Below the pieces are notes generated by a model that was not told where the DNA came from, did not search any database, and saw nothing but the letters and a program-made list of their open reading frames with translations. Position numbers and translations under genes: made by a program. 64,000 bases of DNA, taken from the NCBI RefSeq assembly GCF_900102005.1, contig NZ_LT627736.1, forward strand, positions 2,542,001-2,606,000. The letters are read 5' to 3'. This DNA comes from Microbacterium sp. LKL04 (GTDB lineage: Bacteria; Actinomycetota; Actinomycetes; Actinomycetales; Microbacteriaceae). Of this stretch, positions 17,083-25,974 are shown in pieces (the stretch's first letter is position 1; each line of letters begins with the position of its first letter).

Positions 17083-18624
17083 ATGGCCGACTCTCCCCTC
17101 AAGCCCCTCGACCCGGCATCCCTCCCTCCTCGCGTCGACGTGAGCGACAACTCGGCGGCGCTCGCCGCTGTCCGCGCCGTCGTCGACGCCGGCCCGTTCG
17201 ACGCGACGTGGGAATCGTTGCGCGCATACGAGGCGCCCCTCTGGTACCGCGATGCGAAGTTCGGCATCTTCATCCACTGGGGCATCCCGTCGGTCCCGGC
17301 ACAGGGGGAGTGGTATTCGCGGACGATGTACCTCGAGGCCGACCGGGCGTTCGAACACCACCGCGCGACCTACGGGCCGCACGATCGGTTCGGGTACAAG
17401 GACTTCATCCCCTCGTTCACGATGGACCGCTTCGACCCCGCCGAGTGGGCGGAGGTGTTCCGTCGCGCGGGCGCGCAGTTCGTCGTGCCGGTCGCAGAGC
17501 ACCACGACGGCTTCGCGATGTACGACACCGCCCGCTCCCGGTGGAGCGCAGCGCAGATGGGTCCGCGACGCGACGTGTTCGGCGAGCTGATGACGGCCGT
17601 CGACGACGCGTGGATGGTGCGCGGTGCCTCGTCGCACCGGGCGGAGCACTGGTTCTTCATGAACGGCGGGATGCGGTTCGACTCCGACGTCCGCGATGCC
17701 CGCTTCTCGGACTTCTATGGTCCTGCCCAGCGCGAGGAGACGGCGCCGAACGAGCAGTTCCTCGAGGACTGGTTGCTGCGGACCGTCGAGATCATCGACC
17801 GGTACCGGCCGCAAGTGCTGTGGTTCGACTGGTGGCTCGAACAGCCCGCCTTCGAGCCCTATCTCCGCCTGCTCGCGGCGTACTACTACAACCGCGCCGC
17901 GGAGTGGGGCCGCGGGGTCGTCATCAACTACAAGTGGACGGCGTTCGCGGAGGGGAGCGCGGTCTACGACATCGAGCGCGGGGCGATGCCCGGCATCCGT
18001 CCCGATGTCTGGCAGAACGACAGCTCGGTCGGCAAGACGTCGTGGGGCTGGATCGAGGACCACGACTACAAGAGCCTCGACGACCTCGTCGGCGAGCTCG
18101 TCGACGTCGTCGCGAAGAACGGCAACCTGCTCCTGAACATCGGTCCGAAGGCCGACGGCACGATCGCCCCGGCCGAGCGCGAGCTGCTGGAGGGGATCGG
18201 CGACTGGCTCACGGTGAACGGCGAGGCGGTCTTCGGGTCGCGGCCGTGGCTCATCCCCGGAGAGGGGCCGACGGAGGTCGTCGCGGGGTCGATGATCGAC
18301 GACGCGTTCGCGCCCTACACGTCGGAGGACGTCCGTTTCACGACCCGGACCGACGTCACCGGCGACTACCTGTACGCGACCGTCCTGCGGTGGCCCGAGG
18401 ACGGCGTCGCCCGCATCCGCTCGTGGGGGCGGTCGAGCGGACTGCTGGGGCGCCGGATCGCGGAGCTCACCGTGCTCGGCGCGGGGCCCGCGGAGTGGTC
18501 GCAGGATGCCGACGCCCTGCGCGTCACCCTGCCCGAGACCCCGCCGTCCGCCGTCGGCGTCGTCGTGAAGCTCTGGCTCGAACCCGTGCACGAGCCGTCG
18601 CGAAAGGACTTCCTGCACGGCTGA
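17083..18624 (+). CDS. Alpha-L-fucosidase, glycoside hydrolase family 29
   Basis: A 513-residue enzyme of normal GH29 length. It shows 'FGIFIHWGIPSVP' (residues 60-72), 'AQFVVPVAEHHDGFAMYDT', and the nucleophile context 'VLWFDWW' with Asp249, then 'DIERG', 'WQNDSSVGKTSWGW' and 'NGNLLLNIGPKADG', all family landmarks. It removes terminal L-fucose by a retaining mechanism. No signal peptide is seen, so the substrate is probably an imported fucoside. ATG 17083 is chosen because it starts just before the conserved domain. No fucose transporter is adjacent, although a sugar ABC operon lies 10 kb upstream. Confidence 0.92.
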   Translation: MADSPLKPLDPASLPPRVDVSDNSAALAAVRAVVDAGPFDATWESLRAYEAPLWYRDAKFGIFIHWGIPSVPAQGEWYSRTMYLEADRAFEHHRATYGPHDRFGYKDFIPSFTMDRFDPAEWAEVFRRAGAQFVVPVAEHHDGFAMYDTARSRWSAAQMGPRRDVFGELMTAVDDAWMVRGASSHRAEHWFFMNGGMRFDSDVRDARFSDFYGPAQREETAPNEQFLEDWLLRTVEIIDRYRPQVLWFDWWLEQPAFEPYLRLLAAYYYNRAAEWGRGVVINYKWTAFAEGSAVYDIERGAMPGIRPDVWQNDSSVGKTSWGWIEDHDYKSLDDLVGELVDVVAKNGNLLLNIGPKADGTIAPAERELLEGIGDWLTVNGEAVFGSRPWLIPGEGPTEVVAGSMIDDAFAPYTSEDVRFTTRTDVTGDYLYATVLRWPEDGVARIRSWGRSSGLLGRRIAELTVLGAGPAEWSQDADALRVTLPETPPSAVGVVVKLWLEPVHEPSRKDFLHG

Positions 18625-18662
18625 CCATCATCGACCGCGGTACTCTCGTCGCCGGAGGAATC

Positions 18663-18953
18663 ATGACCGACCCGAACGTCCAGCTGCAGACCCTGCGATC
18701 CAGCATCGACAACATCGACGCCGCCCTCGTCTTCATGCTTGCCGAGCGGTTCCGCTGCACGAAGCAGGTCGGCGTCCTCAAGGCGGAGCACGGGATGCCG
18801 GCATCCGACCCCTCCCGCGAGGAGCAGCAGACCGCGCGGCTGCGCCGGCTCGCCGAAGAGGCCGACCTCGATCCCGAGTTCGCCGAGAAGTGGTTCAACT
18901 TCGTGGTGGCGGAGGTCATCCGCCATCACACGGAAGCGGCTGAAGAGCGCTGA
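18663..18953 (+). CDS. Chorismate mutase, AroQ class
   Basis: A 96-residue, all-helical protein with 'LRSSIDNIDAALVFMLAERF' and 'TKQVGVLKAEHGMPASDPSR', the AroQ pattern of active-site Arg and Lys residues. It rearranges chorismate to prephenate for phenylalanine and tyrosine synthesis. It is a stand-alone domain with no signal peptide and no fused dehydratase. GGAGG precedes ATG 18663, and a TACTCT -10 box sits at 18641-18646. It ends just before a strong bidirectional terminator. Confidence 0.9.
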   Translation: MTDPNVQLQTLRSSIDNIDAALVFMLAERFRCTKQVGVLKAEHGMPASDPSREEQQTARLRRLAEEADLDPEFAEKWFNFVVAEVIRHHTEAAEER

Positions 18954-18976
18954 TCGGCGCGTTCCGCACAGCACGA

Positions 18977-19016
18977 CGACGGGGCCGGGACCGCATGTGC
19001 GATCCCGGCCCCGTCG
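18977..19016. terminator. Bidirectional terminator between convergent genes
   Basis: A perfect 14-bp stem (18977-18990 with 19003-19016) closes a 12-base loop. It serves chorismate mutase on the plus strand and the ABC permease on the minus strand. Confidence 0.8.
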
Positions 19017-19028
19017 GTCGGCGGCTGG

Positions 19029-19724
19029 TCAGGCGATGGCCCGCCGGAGACTGCCGTACGAGATCGCGGCCAACGCCGCGATGACGAGGACGAACGCGCC
19101 CGTCAGAGCGATCGGGGTCAGCGACCCGAACCAGGCGAAGACCGGCCCCCAGGCATCCGCTCGACCGATGATCCACAGGATCACGATGAACACCAGCGCC
19201 AGCGCGATCAGCAGGACGGTCAGGACGAGGTTGCCCCACCGCTTGTAGACGTTCGCGAAGAAGAACCCCACGACGAAGAACAGCATCGCGACGACGGCGA
19301 AGAACAGTCCCGCGACGAGCGGTCCCTGCGACCAGATCCAGGTCAGGCGGAACATGTAGGCGTTCATGCCCCAGCCGCGCGTGAGCGATTCGATCAGCCC
19401 GCCGACCACGAAGAGCACGGCCAGACCGACCGAGGTCAACGCGGCCGTCAGCAGAGTGCCGAGGTAGAACTCGCGCCGCGTCACGCTCATCGCCTGCGCG
19501 AACGGGAAGCTCAGCGTGAGCGCCTGGATGCCGACGGCCAGGAAGTACCAGAGGGGAGCCTGCGCTCCGCCGCCGAACATGGTCGTCGACTCGACGTTGC
19601 CCGCGAGGAGCCAGAAGATGGCCAGGCTGATGGCGACCGTGCCGCCCAGGACGATCAACGGCACCCAGATGAAGGTGGAGCGGTTGACCAGCTGCATGCG
19701 CACGACGTTGAGTGTGCGGTTCAT
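19029..19724 (-). CDS. ABC-2-like membrane permease subunit
   Basis: A 231-residue protein with about six membrane segments, beginning 'MNRTLNVVRMQLVNRSTFIW', a common start of short ABC-2-type permeases in YtrA-regulated operons. The ATG at 19724 overlaps the upstream ATPase stop (ATGA), so the two make one transporter. Direction of transport and substrate are unknown; related systems in Firmicutes respond to cell-envelope stress or antibiotics. It ends 12 bases before a strong bidirectional terminator. Confidence 0.8.
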   Translation of the reverse strand: MNRTLNVVRMQLVNRSTFIWVPLIVLGGTVAISLAIFWLLAGNVESTTMFGGGAQAPLWYFLAVGIQALTLSFPFAQAMSVTRREFYLGTLLTAALTSVGLAVLFVVGGLIESLTRGWGMNAYMFRLTWIWSQGPLVAGLFFAVVAMLFFVVGFFFANVYKRWGNLVLTVLLIALALVFIVILWIIGRADAWGPVFAWFGSLTPIALTGAFVLVIAALAAISYGSLRRAIA

Positions 19725-20617
19725 CGGAGTGCTCCTTCGTCCGTCTTGGCGGCGTTCTGCGTCTGCCGCACGATGAGCTGCTGCAGAGAGACCGGCAGGA
19801 CGTCGAGGCCGGCCAGGGCGAGCTCGCTGCGGTCCTCGGCGCTCAGCGCGCCGATCACGGTGGCGCTGGTGATCCGTCCGAGGCTCTCGTGGTGGATGAC
19901 CTCGCGAGTGGCGACGAACTCCTCGACGACCGCGGTGTCGCCGACGATCGTCGAGGCGCGACCGCGGATCGACTCGGTGTCCTCGTCCATGATGATCCGA
20001 CCCCCGTCGATGACGATGACCTTCTCGAGGAGGTTCGCGACCTCGTCGATGAGGTGACTCGACAGGATGATCGTGCGGGGATGCTCGGCGTAGTCCTCGA
20101 GGAGCCGGTCGTAGAAGATCTGGCGCGCGACGGCATCCAGCCCCAGGTACGGCTCGTCGAAGAAGGTGACCTCGGCGCGCGCTGCGATCCCGATGATCAC
20201 TCCGACGGCCGAGAGCTGACCGCGCGAGAGCTTCTTGATGCGGGTCTTCATCGGCAGACGGAACTCGCGGATGAGCTGGTCGGCGACGGTCTGATTCCAG
20301 TTCGGGTAGAACAGTCGCGCGATGCGGAAGGCGTGCGTCGGCGTCGCGTCATCGGGATACTTCTGGCTTTCGCGGACGAAGCACATGCGACTGAGGACGG
20401 CGGCGTTCTCGTAGGGCGGCTCGCCGAAGACGCGGACCTCGCCCGCGGTGGCGAAGTTCTGCGCCGTGAGGATCGACATGACGGTCGTCTTGCCGGCGCC
20501 GTTGCGGCCCAGCAGGCCGTAGATGGCGTCGCGCTCGATCGAGAACGAGACGTCGTCGACGGCGATCGTGTCGCGGTAACGCTTGGTGAGGTTCTTCACC
20601 TCGATGACGGCGGTCAT
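19721..20617 (-). CDS. ABC transporter ATP-binding protein (YtrB-like)
   Basis: A 298-residue ATPase with Walker A GRNGAGKTT (about residues 37-45), signature variant LSRGQ, and Walker B 'VTFFDEPYLGLD'. The signature departs from the usual LSGGQ and the Q-loop region is 'CFVRESQKYPDD', features of the YtrB/EcsA-like group. Its ATG overlaps the GntR stop and its stop overlaps the permease start, giving a three-gene coupled operon. It drives the membrane protein encoded at 19029. Confidence 0.88.
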   Translation of the reverse strand: MTAVIEVKNLTKRYRDTIAVDDVSFSIERDAIYGLLGRNGAGKTTVMSILTAQNFATAGEVRVFGEPPYENAAVLSRMCFVRESQKYPDDATPTHAFRIARLFYPNWNQTVADQLIREFRLPMKTRIKKLSRGQLSAVGVIIGIAARAEVTFFDEPYLGLDAVARQIFYDRLLEDYAEHPRTIILSSHLIDEVANLLEKVIVIDGGRIIMDEDTESIRGRASTIVGDTAVVEEFVATREVIHHESLGRITSATVIGALSAEDRSELALAGLDVLPVSLQQLIVRQTQNAAKTDEGALR

Positions 20618-20997
20618 CGTGACGTTCCTTTCGTGGTGGTGGTCTGGGCGCGCTCCGCCAGGAGGCGGGCGAGGTCGTCGGGTCCGAGGCCGAGCTTGCG
20701 TGCCTCGTCGAGGAGCGGGTCGAGGTAGCGGTCGGCGAAGGCCGATCGCCGTTCGGTCAGCAGCAGCTCGCGAGCGCCGTCGGCGACGAACATGCCGATG
20801 CCGCGGCGCTTCACGAGGACGCCTTTGTCGGTGAGCATCGCGATTCCCTTCGCCGCGGTGGCCGGATTGATGCGGTAGAAGGCCGCCAGCTCGTTCGTCG
20901 ACGGCGCCTGTTCCAGCTCGGACAGGGTGCCGTCGATGATCGAGTCCTCGACGCTCTCCGCGATCTGCAGGAAGAGCGGGCGTCCTTCGTCGACCAT
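20614..20997 (-). CDS. GntR-family regulator, YtrA subfamily
   Basis: A 127-residue repressor. The winged helix covers about residues 8-75 ('PLFLQIAESVEDSIIDGTL' then 'PSTNELAAFYRINPATAAKG'), followed by a short C-terminal helix, as in YtrA, which lacks a large ligand domain. YtrA-type proteins repress the ABC operon they head. ATG 20997 is preceded by CGGAG. Inverted repeats in the 60 bases upstream are candidate operators. Confidence 0.88.
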   Translation of the reverse strand: MVDEGRPLFLQIAESVEDSIIDGTLSELEQAPSTNELAAFYRINPATAAKGIAMLTDKGVLVKRRGIGMFVADGARELLLTERRSAFADRYLDPLLDEARKLGLGPDDLARLLAERAQTTTTKGTSR

Positions 20998-21017
20998 TCC
21001 GACTCCGCGTTCTCGTT

Positions 21018-21048
21018 AGTGGGTTAGTTACATCAGTAGGTAACCACT
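21018..21048 (-). promoter_or_regulatory. Candidate YtrA-type operator
   Basis: Two overlapping inverted repeats, AGTGG...CCACT (21018-21022 and 21044-21048) and GTTAC...GTAAC (21027-21031 and 21040-21044), sit 20-50 bases before the regulator start in an unusually AT-rich stretch. They do not share one centre, so the exact site is uncertain. Confidence 0.4.
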
Positions 21049-21082
21049 GAACCTAGGGGGTGTCAACACCCGGATACGACGA

Positions 21083-21110
21083 ATCCCGCGACCCCCAGGG
21101 GCCGCGGGAT
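21083..21110 (-). terminator. Hairpin after the MalY/PatB-like gene
   Basis: ATCCCGCG (21083-21090) and CGCGGGAT (21103-21110) form an 8-bp stem, with further G/C pairing possible inside the loop. It lies 15 bases beyond the minus-strand gene's stop. Confidence 0.6.
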
Positions 21111-21125
21111 CCGATCAGCGGGCGG

Positions 21126-22292
21126 TCAGGCCCGAAGGGACGCGCCGAGACGGCGCACGACCTGTTCGAGGATCGGCCGCGGAGTTGCGAAGATCAGGCG
21201 GGCGAAGCCGGTCCCGGCGACGCCGCACATCGTTCCTTCGGTGAGGACGACCGACGACTCGCGCGTGAAGAATTCCGCGGGACGATCGCCGATGCCGGTG
21301 GCGCGGAAGTCGATCCACCCGACGTACGTCCCCTCGGGCTTCGGCATCCATGCGTCGGGGATCTCCTCGGCAAGCAGCTCGAGCAGGGTGTCGCGATTGT
21401 GCTCGAGGTACGGCACCAGATCGGCCAGCCATGGGTCCCCGTCGCGGTACGCGACGGTGTTCGCGATCGCGCCGAGGTTGCTCGTGCCGTGACCTGAGAA
21501 CGGGCCGATCTCCTCCCAGACCTCGCGGTCCGCGTCGCTCGTGAGCACGAGCTGCGCACATTTGAGACCCGGCAGGTTCCAGGCCTTCGAGGCGCTCATC
21601 GCGGTGATGGTGTGCTGCGCCGCGGCGGGAGAGACCGTGGCGTAGGGGGTGTGGGTGAAGCCGCCGTAGACCAGAGGTGCCCAGATCTCGTCCGAGAACA
21701 CCCGGCCGCCGTTGCGTTCGACCACCTCCGAGATCGCGAGGAGCTCAGCGCGGCTGAAGACCCGGCCCACCGGGTTGTACGGGTTGCAGAGCAGCAGGAG
21801 GTTGCCACCGTCGTCGAACGCCCGCTGCAGGGCGTCGAGGTCGAACTCGTACCGACCCTCGCGGACGGCGAGCGGCACCTCGATGACCTCGCGCCCGCGC
21901 ATCGGGGGGACGAAGAGGAACGGCATGTACGACGGTGTCGGGACGATGATCTTCGAGCCCGGTGCGGAGCAGTGCTCCATGGCGAGCTCGAGTCCCATGA
22001 TCACGTCGGGGATCGGCTGGACGTCGGATGCCGCGACCCCCCAGCCGTACCGGCGCGCCACGAACTCGGCGGTCGCGTCGGAGAGGTCGGCGCTGATCCC
22101 GCGCGGCATGTATCCGAAGGACCCGGCATCCACCGCGCGGTGCAGCGCCGCCGTGATCGTCGGGTCGATCCCGAAGTCCATCTCGGCGACGAACGCACCG
22201 AGCGTCCCGTCCTCCGCCGACCATTTGGTGGCACCCGTCGACCGCAGGTGGTCGATCGTCGTGGCGTCGATGCGTCGGGCGAACTCGCTCAT
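21126..22292 (-). CDS. MalY/PatB-type PLP-dependent C-S lyase or aminotransferase
   Basis: A 388-residue fold-type I PLP enzyme. 'VAEMDFGIDPTITAAL' near residue 35 and 'GYMPRG' are MalY/PatB features. The PLP lysine is in 'SASKAWNLPGLKCAQ', with 'LLCNPYNPVGRVF' and 'FSDEIWAPLVY' as cofactor-contacting motifs. MalY/PatB enzymes cleave cystathionine to homocysteine, pyruvate and ammonia, and some act as aminotransferases. ATG 22292 has GAGGAG upstream. It is monocistronic and divergent from the betaine operon. Substrate is not certain. Confidence 0.87.
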   Translation of the reverse strand: MSEFARRIDATTIDHLRSTGATKWSAEDGTLGAFVAEMDFGIDPTITAALHRAVDAGSFGYMPRGISADLSDATAEFVARRYGWGVAASDVQPIPDVIMGLELAMEHCSAPGSKIIVPTPSYMPFLFVPPMRGREVIEVPLAVREGRYEFDLDALQRAFDDGGNLLLLCNPYNPVGRVFSRAELLAISEVVERNGGRVFSDEIWAPLVYGGFTHTPYATVSPAAAQHTITAMSASKAWNLPGLKCAQLVLTSDADREVWEEIGPFSGHGTSNLGAIANTVAYRDGDPWLADLVPYLEHNRDTLLELLAEEIPDAWMPKPEGTYVGWIDFRATGIGDRPAEFFTRESSVVLTEGTMCGVAGTGFARLIFATPRPILEQVVRRLGASLRA

Positions 22293-22669
22293 GCGTGGTG
22301 CTCCTCATTCCGGGCGGACCCTCCCACTCTGCACCCCCGAGGGTCGGTGAGGCTTGTTCCGACTGCCGCGCGCGCGGAATACCGTCGCATTTCGACATGG
22401 TCAAGAGGGTGGCTCGATTTGATCCATGTCAACCGACTTCGTTACCGTCGAAGGCGGGCCCAGTGCCCTCGACGACCAGTCCGCGGCCGTTCGAACCGAC
22501 TTCCTGGGGAGCCGGCGACGAGCGCTCGTATGGTCGGCGGTCTGGGCGACGATCCCGATGTTCGTCGCCGAAGCTCTGCACTCGAGTGACATTTCGCTCG
22601 TGCGGATGCCGGTGATCGCCACCCGGACGCTACCGATGCGGACGCGTGCGCGCCCGCCGAGGGAAGCAC
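22293..22669. other. Long intergenic region between divergent MalY-like and betaine-uptake genes
   Basis: 377 bases without an assigned gene. It holds a 7-bp inverted repeat (GACATGG at 22394-22400, CCATGTC at 22424-22430). An open frame starts at ATG 22426, has fairly GC-rich third positions, and runs into the transporter gene in another frame. No confident promoter for the betaine operon is visible; the GAGGGAAG at 22659-22666 is its ribosome site. Confidence 0.5.
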
Positions 22670-23968
22670 GTGACAACTGCCGCTGTCGAAGCGAAGAATC
22701 TGTTCAAAGTCTTCGGACGCAACCCCGGCCAGGCGGTCAAGCGCCTGAAGGCCGGGGAACCCCGGGACCAGGTCCGCGACGCGGGGACCGCCGCCGTCAT
22801 CGACGCGAGCTTCCGCGTCGAGCGGGGCGAGATCTTCGTGATCATGGGTCTGTCCGGCTCGGGGAAGTCCACGATCATCCGCATGCTGAACGGTCTGCAC
22901 GACGCATCCGGCGGAGAAGTCCTCGTGCACGGTGAGCCGATCACCGGCATCCCGGCCTCGAAGCTCCGCGGCATCCGTCGCGAGCGCATCGCGATGGTGT
23001 TCCAGCACTTCGCCCTGCTGCCGCACCGCACGGTCGCCGCCAACGTCGCCTACCCGCTCGAACTGCAGGGCGTCGGCAAGGCCGAGCGCCTTGCGAAGGC
23101 CGAGGAGATCCTCGCCCTCGTCGGCCTCGAGGGCTGGGGTGACAAGCTGCCGTCCGCGCTGTCGGGCGGGATGCAGCAGCGCGTCGGGATCGCCCGCGCG
23201 CTCGCCGCCGACACCGACATCCTACTGATGGACGAGGCGTTCAGCGCCCTCGACCCGCTCATCCGACGCGAGATGCAGGAGCAGCTGCTCGACCTGCAGC
23301 AGAAGCTGCAGAAGACGATCATCTTCATCACGCACGACCTCAACGAGGCGATGTTCCTCGGCGACCGGATCGCGGTCATGCGCGATGGCCGCATCGTGCA
23401 GATCGGCACCCCCGAGGACATCCTCACCGACCCCGCCAACGACTACGTCGAGCAGTTCGTGCAGGACGTCGACCGCGCCCGCGTCCTCACGGCGGCGAAC
23501 GTCATGGAACGACCCGGCTCGGTGTCGGTGACCGAGGCAGCGGGCCCCCGCACGGCGCTGCGCACCATGCGCGACGCCCGCATGGCCGCCGTCTACGTGA
23601 CCGACCGCAGCCGCAAGCTCCTCGGCATGATCAGCGACCGCGACGCCCTCAAGCTCGTCCGCCGTGGCGAGACGACGATCTCGTCGCTCCTGCGCCCCGT
23701 GCCGCAGGCGGTCGGCCGCGACGACGTCCTCATGGACCTCTTCGTCCCCGCCGCCGAGTCGCCGCTGCCGCTGGCGGTGACGGATGCCGAGGGCCGCCTC
23801 GTCGGCGTCATCCCCCGCATCACGCTGCTCACGGCGCTCGGACCCTCCACCACTGAGACAACGGAGATCCCGGTGATCCTCGACCCGGTGCCCGGCTCCG
23901 TGATCGACGAAGCACTCGCCGGAGGCGCGGTCGACGGCCCCGCCGCCGAGAAGGAGGAGGTGCGCTGA
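22670..23968 (+). CDS. proV: Glycine betaine/proline ABC transporter ATP-binding protein
   Basis: A 432-residue ATPase of the ProV/OpuAA type. It begins 'AVEAKNLFKVFGRNP', has Walker A GLSGSGKST, 'VFQHFALLPHRTV' as the Q-loop region, signature LSGGMQQRVGIARAL and Walker B 'ILLMDEAFSALDPLIRREMQ', then a C-terminal CBS pair (from about residue 275, 'TAANVMERPGSVSVTEAAG'). CBS domains in OpuAA sense ionic strength and gate uptake. GTG 22670 follows GAGGGAAG; an upstream GTG 22646 lacks a ribosome site. Its TGA overlaps the permease ATG. Confidence 0.93.
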   Translation: MTTAAVEAKNLFKVFGRNPGQAVKRLKAGEPRDQVRDAGTAAVIDASFRVERGEIFVIMGLSGSGKSTIIRMLNGLHDASGGEVLVHGEPITGIPASKLRGIRRERIAMVFQHFALLPHRTVAANVAYPLELQGVGKAERLAKAEEILALVGLEGWGDKLPSALSGGMQQRVGIARALAADTDILLMDEAFSALDPLIRREMQEQLLDLQQKLQKTIIFITHDLNEAMFLGDRIAVMRDGRIVQIGTPEDILTDPANDYVEQFVQDVDRARVLTAANVMERPGSVSVTEAAGPRTALRTMRDARMAAVYVTDRSRKLLGMISDRDALKLVRRGETTISSLLRPVPQAVGRDDVLMDLFVPAAESPLPLAVTDAEGRLVGVIPRITLLTALGPSTTETTEIPVILDPVPGSVIDEALAGGAVDGPAAEKEEVR

Positions 23969-24957
23969 TGGATGGTTTCCGCATTCCGATCGGTGAATGG
24001 GCTGACGCCGGCGTCGACTGGATCCGCGACACCCTCGGCTGGCTGCTGTCGGGCGTCTCGGCCGTCGTCGGCTGGTTGGTCGACGCGCTCGCGAACGCGC
24101 TGCTCTCGCTGCCGATCGTCGCCGTCATCGTCGTCTTCGCCGCGCTCGCGTGGTTGCTGCGCTCGTGGCGCTTCGCCATCGGCACCGTCGTCGGCTTCGT
24201 CCTCATCCTGGGCGTCGGCCAGTGGGTGACCTCGATGCAGACCCTCGCGCTCGTCCTCGTGGCGGCCATCATCGCCGTCGTGATCGCCGTGCCGCTCGGC
24301 ATCGCCGCAGCTCGGAACGACACGTTCAGCGCGATCCTCCGCCCCGTGCTCGACCTCATGCAGAGCATGCCGGCGTTCGTCTACCTGATCCCCGCGATCG
24401 TCTTCTTCAGCATCGGCGTCGTGCCGGGCGTCGTCGCGACGGTGATCTTCGCGCTGCCCCCCGGTGTGCGTCTCACCGAGCTCGGCATCCGCGGCGTGGA
24501 CAGTGAAACCGTCGAAGCCGGTCACGCGTTCGGTGCGACTCCCGGCCAGATACTCCGCGGTGTGCAGCTCCCGCTGGCCATGCCGAGCATCATGGCGGGC
24601 ATCAACCAGCTGATCATGCTCGCGCTGTCGATGGCGGTCATCGCCGGTATCGCCGGCGCCGACGGCCTCGGCAAGGAGATCGTCCAGGCGATGTCCACGG
24701 TCGACATCGCGAAGGGCGTCGAGGCGGGCCTCAGCGTCGTCATCCTCGCCGTCTACCTCGACCGCCTCACGGGAGCGCTCGGTGCGCTGAAGAACCAGCG
24801 GGGATCGCTTCTCGGTGCGATCGCGCGTCGCCGGACACCTGGTCAGAAGGGCGGCGATGCGTCGCATCCTCAGGACGCTGCGCAGGATGCGGCCACCGAG
24901 GCAGAGCGTGAGCAGGCATCCCCGCGCCGCGCACCGATCGCCACGGGCGGGATCTGA
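23968..24957 (+). CDS. proW: Glycine betaine/proline ABC transporter permease
   Basis: A 329-residue permease with about seven membrane segments. The EAA loop appears as 'VEAGHAFGATPGQILRGVQLP', and 'LDLMQSMPAFVYLIPAIVFF' is the ProW/OpuAB core motif. The C-terminal 40 residues are a polar tail. ATG 23968 shares its A with the ATPase stop (TGATG). It imports the osmoprotectant delivered by the lipoprotein encoded at 25047, with the ATPase at 22670. Confidence 0.94.
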   Translation: MDGFRIPIGEWADAGVDWIRDTLGWLLSGVSAVVGWLVDALANALLSLPIVAVIVVFAALAWLLRSWRFAIGTVVGFVLILGVGQWVTSMQTLALVLVAAIIAVVIAVPLGIAAARNDTFSAILRPVLDLMQSMPAFVYLIPAIVFFSIGVVPGVVATVIFALPPGVRLTELGIRGVDSETVEAGHAFGATPGQILRGVQLPLAMPSIMAGINQLIMLALSMAVIAGIAGADGLGKEIVQAMSTVDIAKGVEAGLSVVILAVYLDRLTGALGALKNQRGSLLGAIARRRTPGQKGGDASHPQDAAQDAATEAEREQASPRRAPIATGGI

Positions 24958-24966
24958 CCCCACACA

Positions 24967-24987
24967 CGTGCGGCCTCGCGCCGCACG
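24967..24987 (+). terminator. Intra-operon hairpin before the betaine-binding protein gene
   Basis: CGTGCGGC and GCCGCACG form a perfect 8-bp stem (24967-24974 with 24980-24987) around a 5-base loop. It lies between the permease and binding-protein genes and may set their relative expression. Confidence 0.55.
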
Positions 24988-25046
24988 GTCCGGTTGCACC
25001 CGGACCTGCACGATACGGAACCAGCAATCACATACGGAAGGCACTC

Positions 25047-25961
25047 ATGAACAAGCGACACCTGACCGGGATCCTCGCGATCGGGGCTGCGGCATCCCTC
25101 GCCCTCGCCGGCTGCGCCACCGGCAACCAGGCCGCGGGCGGCGCGCAGGAGGGCGGCGAGGACAGCCTCGGCACCATCACCCTCGGCTACCTGCCCTCGT
25201 GGACCGACGGTCTCAGCACCGCCTACCTGCTCGAGGACCAGCTCCAGAAGGCCGGCTACACGGTCAAGATGCAGGAGCTCACCGAGGCAGGGCCGCTCTA
25301 CGCCGGTCTCGCGCAGGGCGATGTCGACATCTACCCGTCGGCCTGGCCCGAGCTCACCCACAAGTCCTACATGGACAAGTACGGCGACAAGATCGACGAC
25401 CTCGGTGCGTACTACGAGGGCGCGAAGCTGACCATCGCGGTGCCCGACTACGTCGACATCGACTCGATCGACGACCTGAAGGCGAACGCCGACCGCTTCG
25501 GCGGGAAGATCTACGGCATCGAGCCGGGTGCGGGTCTGACGAAGCAGACGCAGGAGTCGATGCTCCCCGAGTACGGCCTCGAGGACACCTACGAGCTCGT
25601 GACCTCGTCGACTGCGGCGATGCTCACCGAGCTCGACAGCGCCGAGGCGGCGCAGCGCGACATCGTGGTGACCTCGTGGCGTCCGTTCTGGGCCAACGAC
25701 CGGTACAACCTCAAGGACCTCGAGGACCCGAAGGGCGCGATGGGCGAGGCCGAGGCCCTGCACTTCCTCGCGACCGACGGCTTCACGGAGGAGTACCCCG
25801 AGGCGGCTGAGCTCATCGCCGGCATCACGCTGGACGACGAGCAGTACGCGAGTCTCGAGGACACCGTCGTCAACAAATACGGCGAGGGCAAGTACGCCGA
25901 GGCCATCGACGAGTGGCTGACCGAGAACCCCGACGCCTACGACACGATCGTCACCGACTGA
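25047..25961 (+). CDS. Glycine betaine/proline-binding lipoprotein (OpuAC/ProX type)
   Basis: A 304-residue secreted lipoprotein: 'MNKRHLTGILAIGAAASLAL' is the signal, with lipobox LAGC at Cys23. The mature part has 'TITLGYLPSWTDGLSTAYLL' and 'GDVDIYPSAWPELTH', landmarks of OpuAC-like binding proteins with Trp/Tyr residues that cage the quaternary ammonium. It delivers substrate to the ProVW complex. The gene lies 89 bases after the permease and probably has extra expression control from the intervening hairpin. It converges on the gene at 25975. Confidence 0.93.
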   Translation: MNKRHLTGILAIGAAASLALAGCATGNQAAGGAQEGGEDSLGTITLGYLPSWTDGLSTAYLLEDQLQKAGYTVKMQELTEAGPLYAGLAQGDVDIYPSAWPELTHKSYMDKYGDKIDDLGAYYEGAKLTIAVPDYVDIDSIDDLKANADRFGGKIYGIEPGAGLTKQTQESMLPEYGLEDTYELVTSSTAAMLTELDSAEAAQRDIVVTSWRPFWANDRYNLKDLEDPKGAMGEAEALHFLATDGFTEEYPEAAELIAGITLDDEQYASLEDTVVNKYGEGKYAEAIDEWLTENPDAYDTIVTD

Positions 25962-25974
25962 TCGGTCGGCGACG

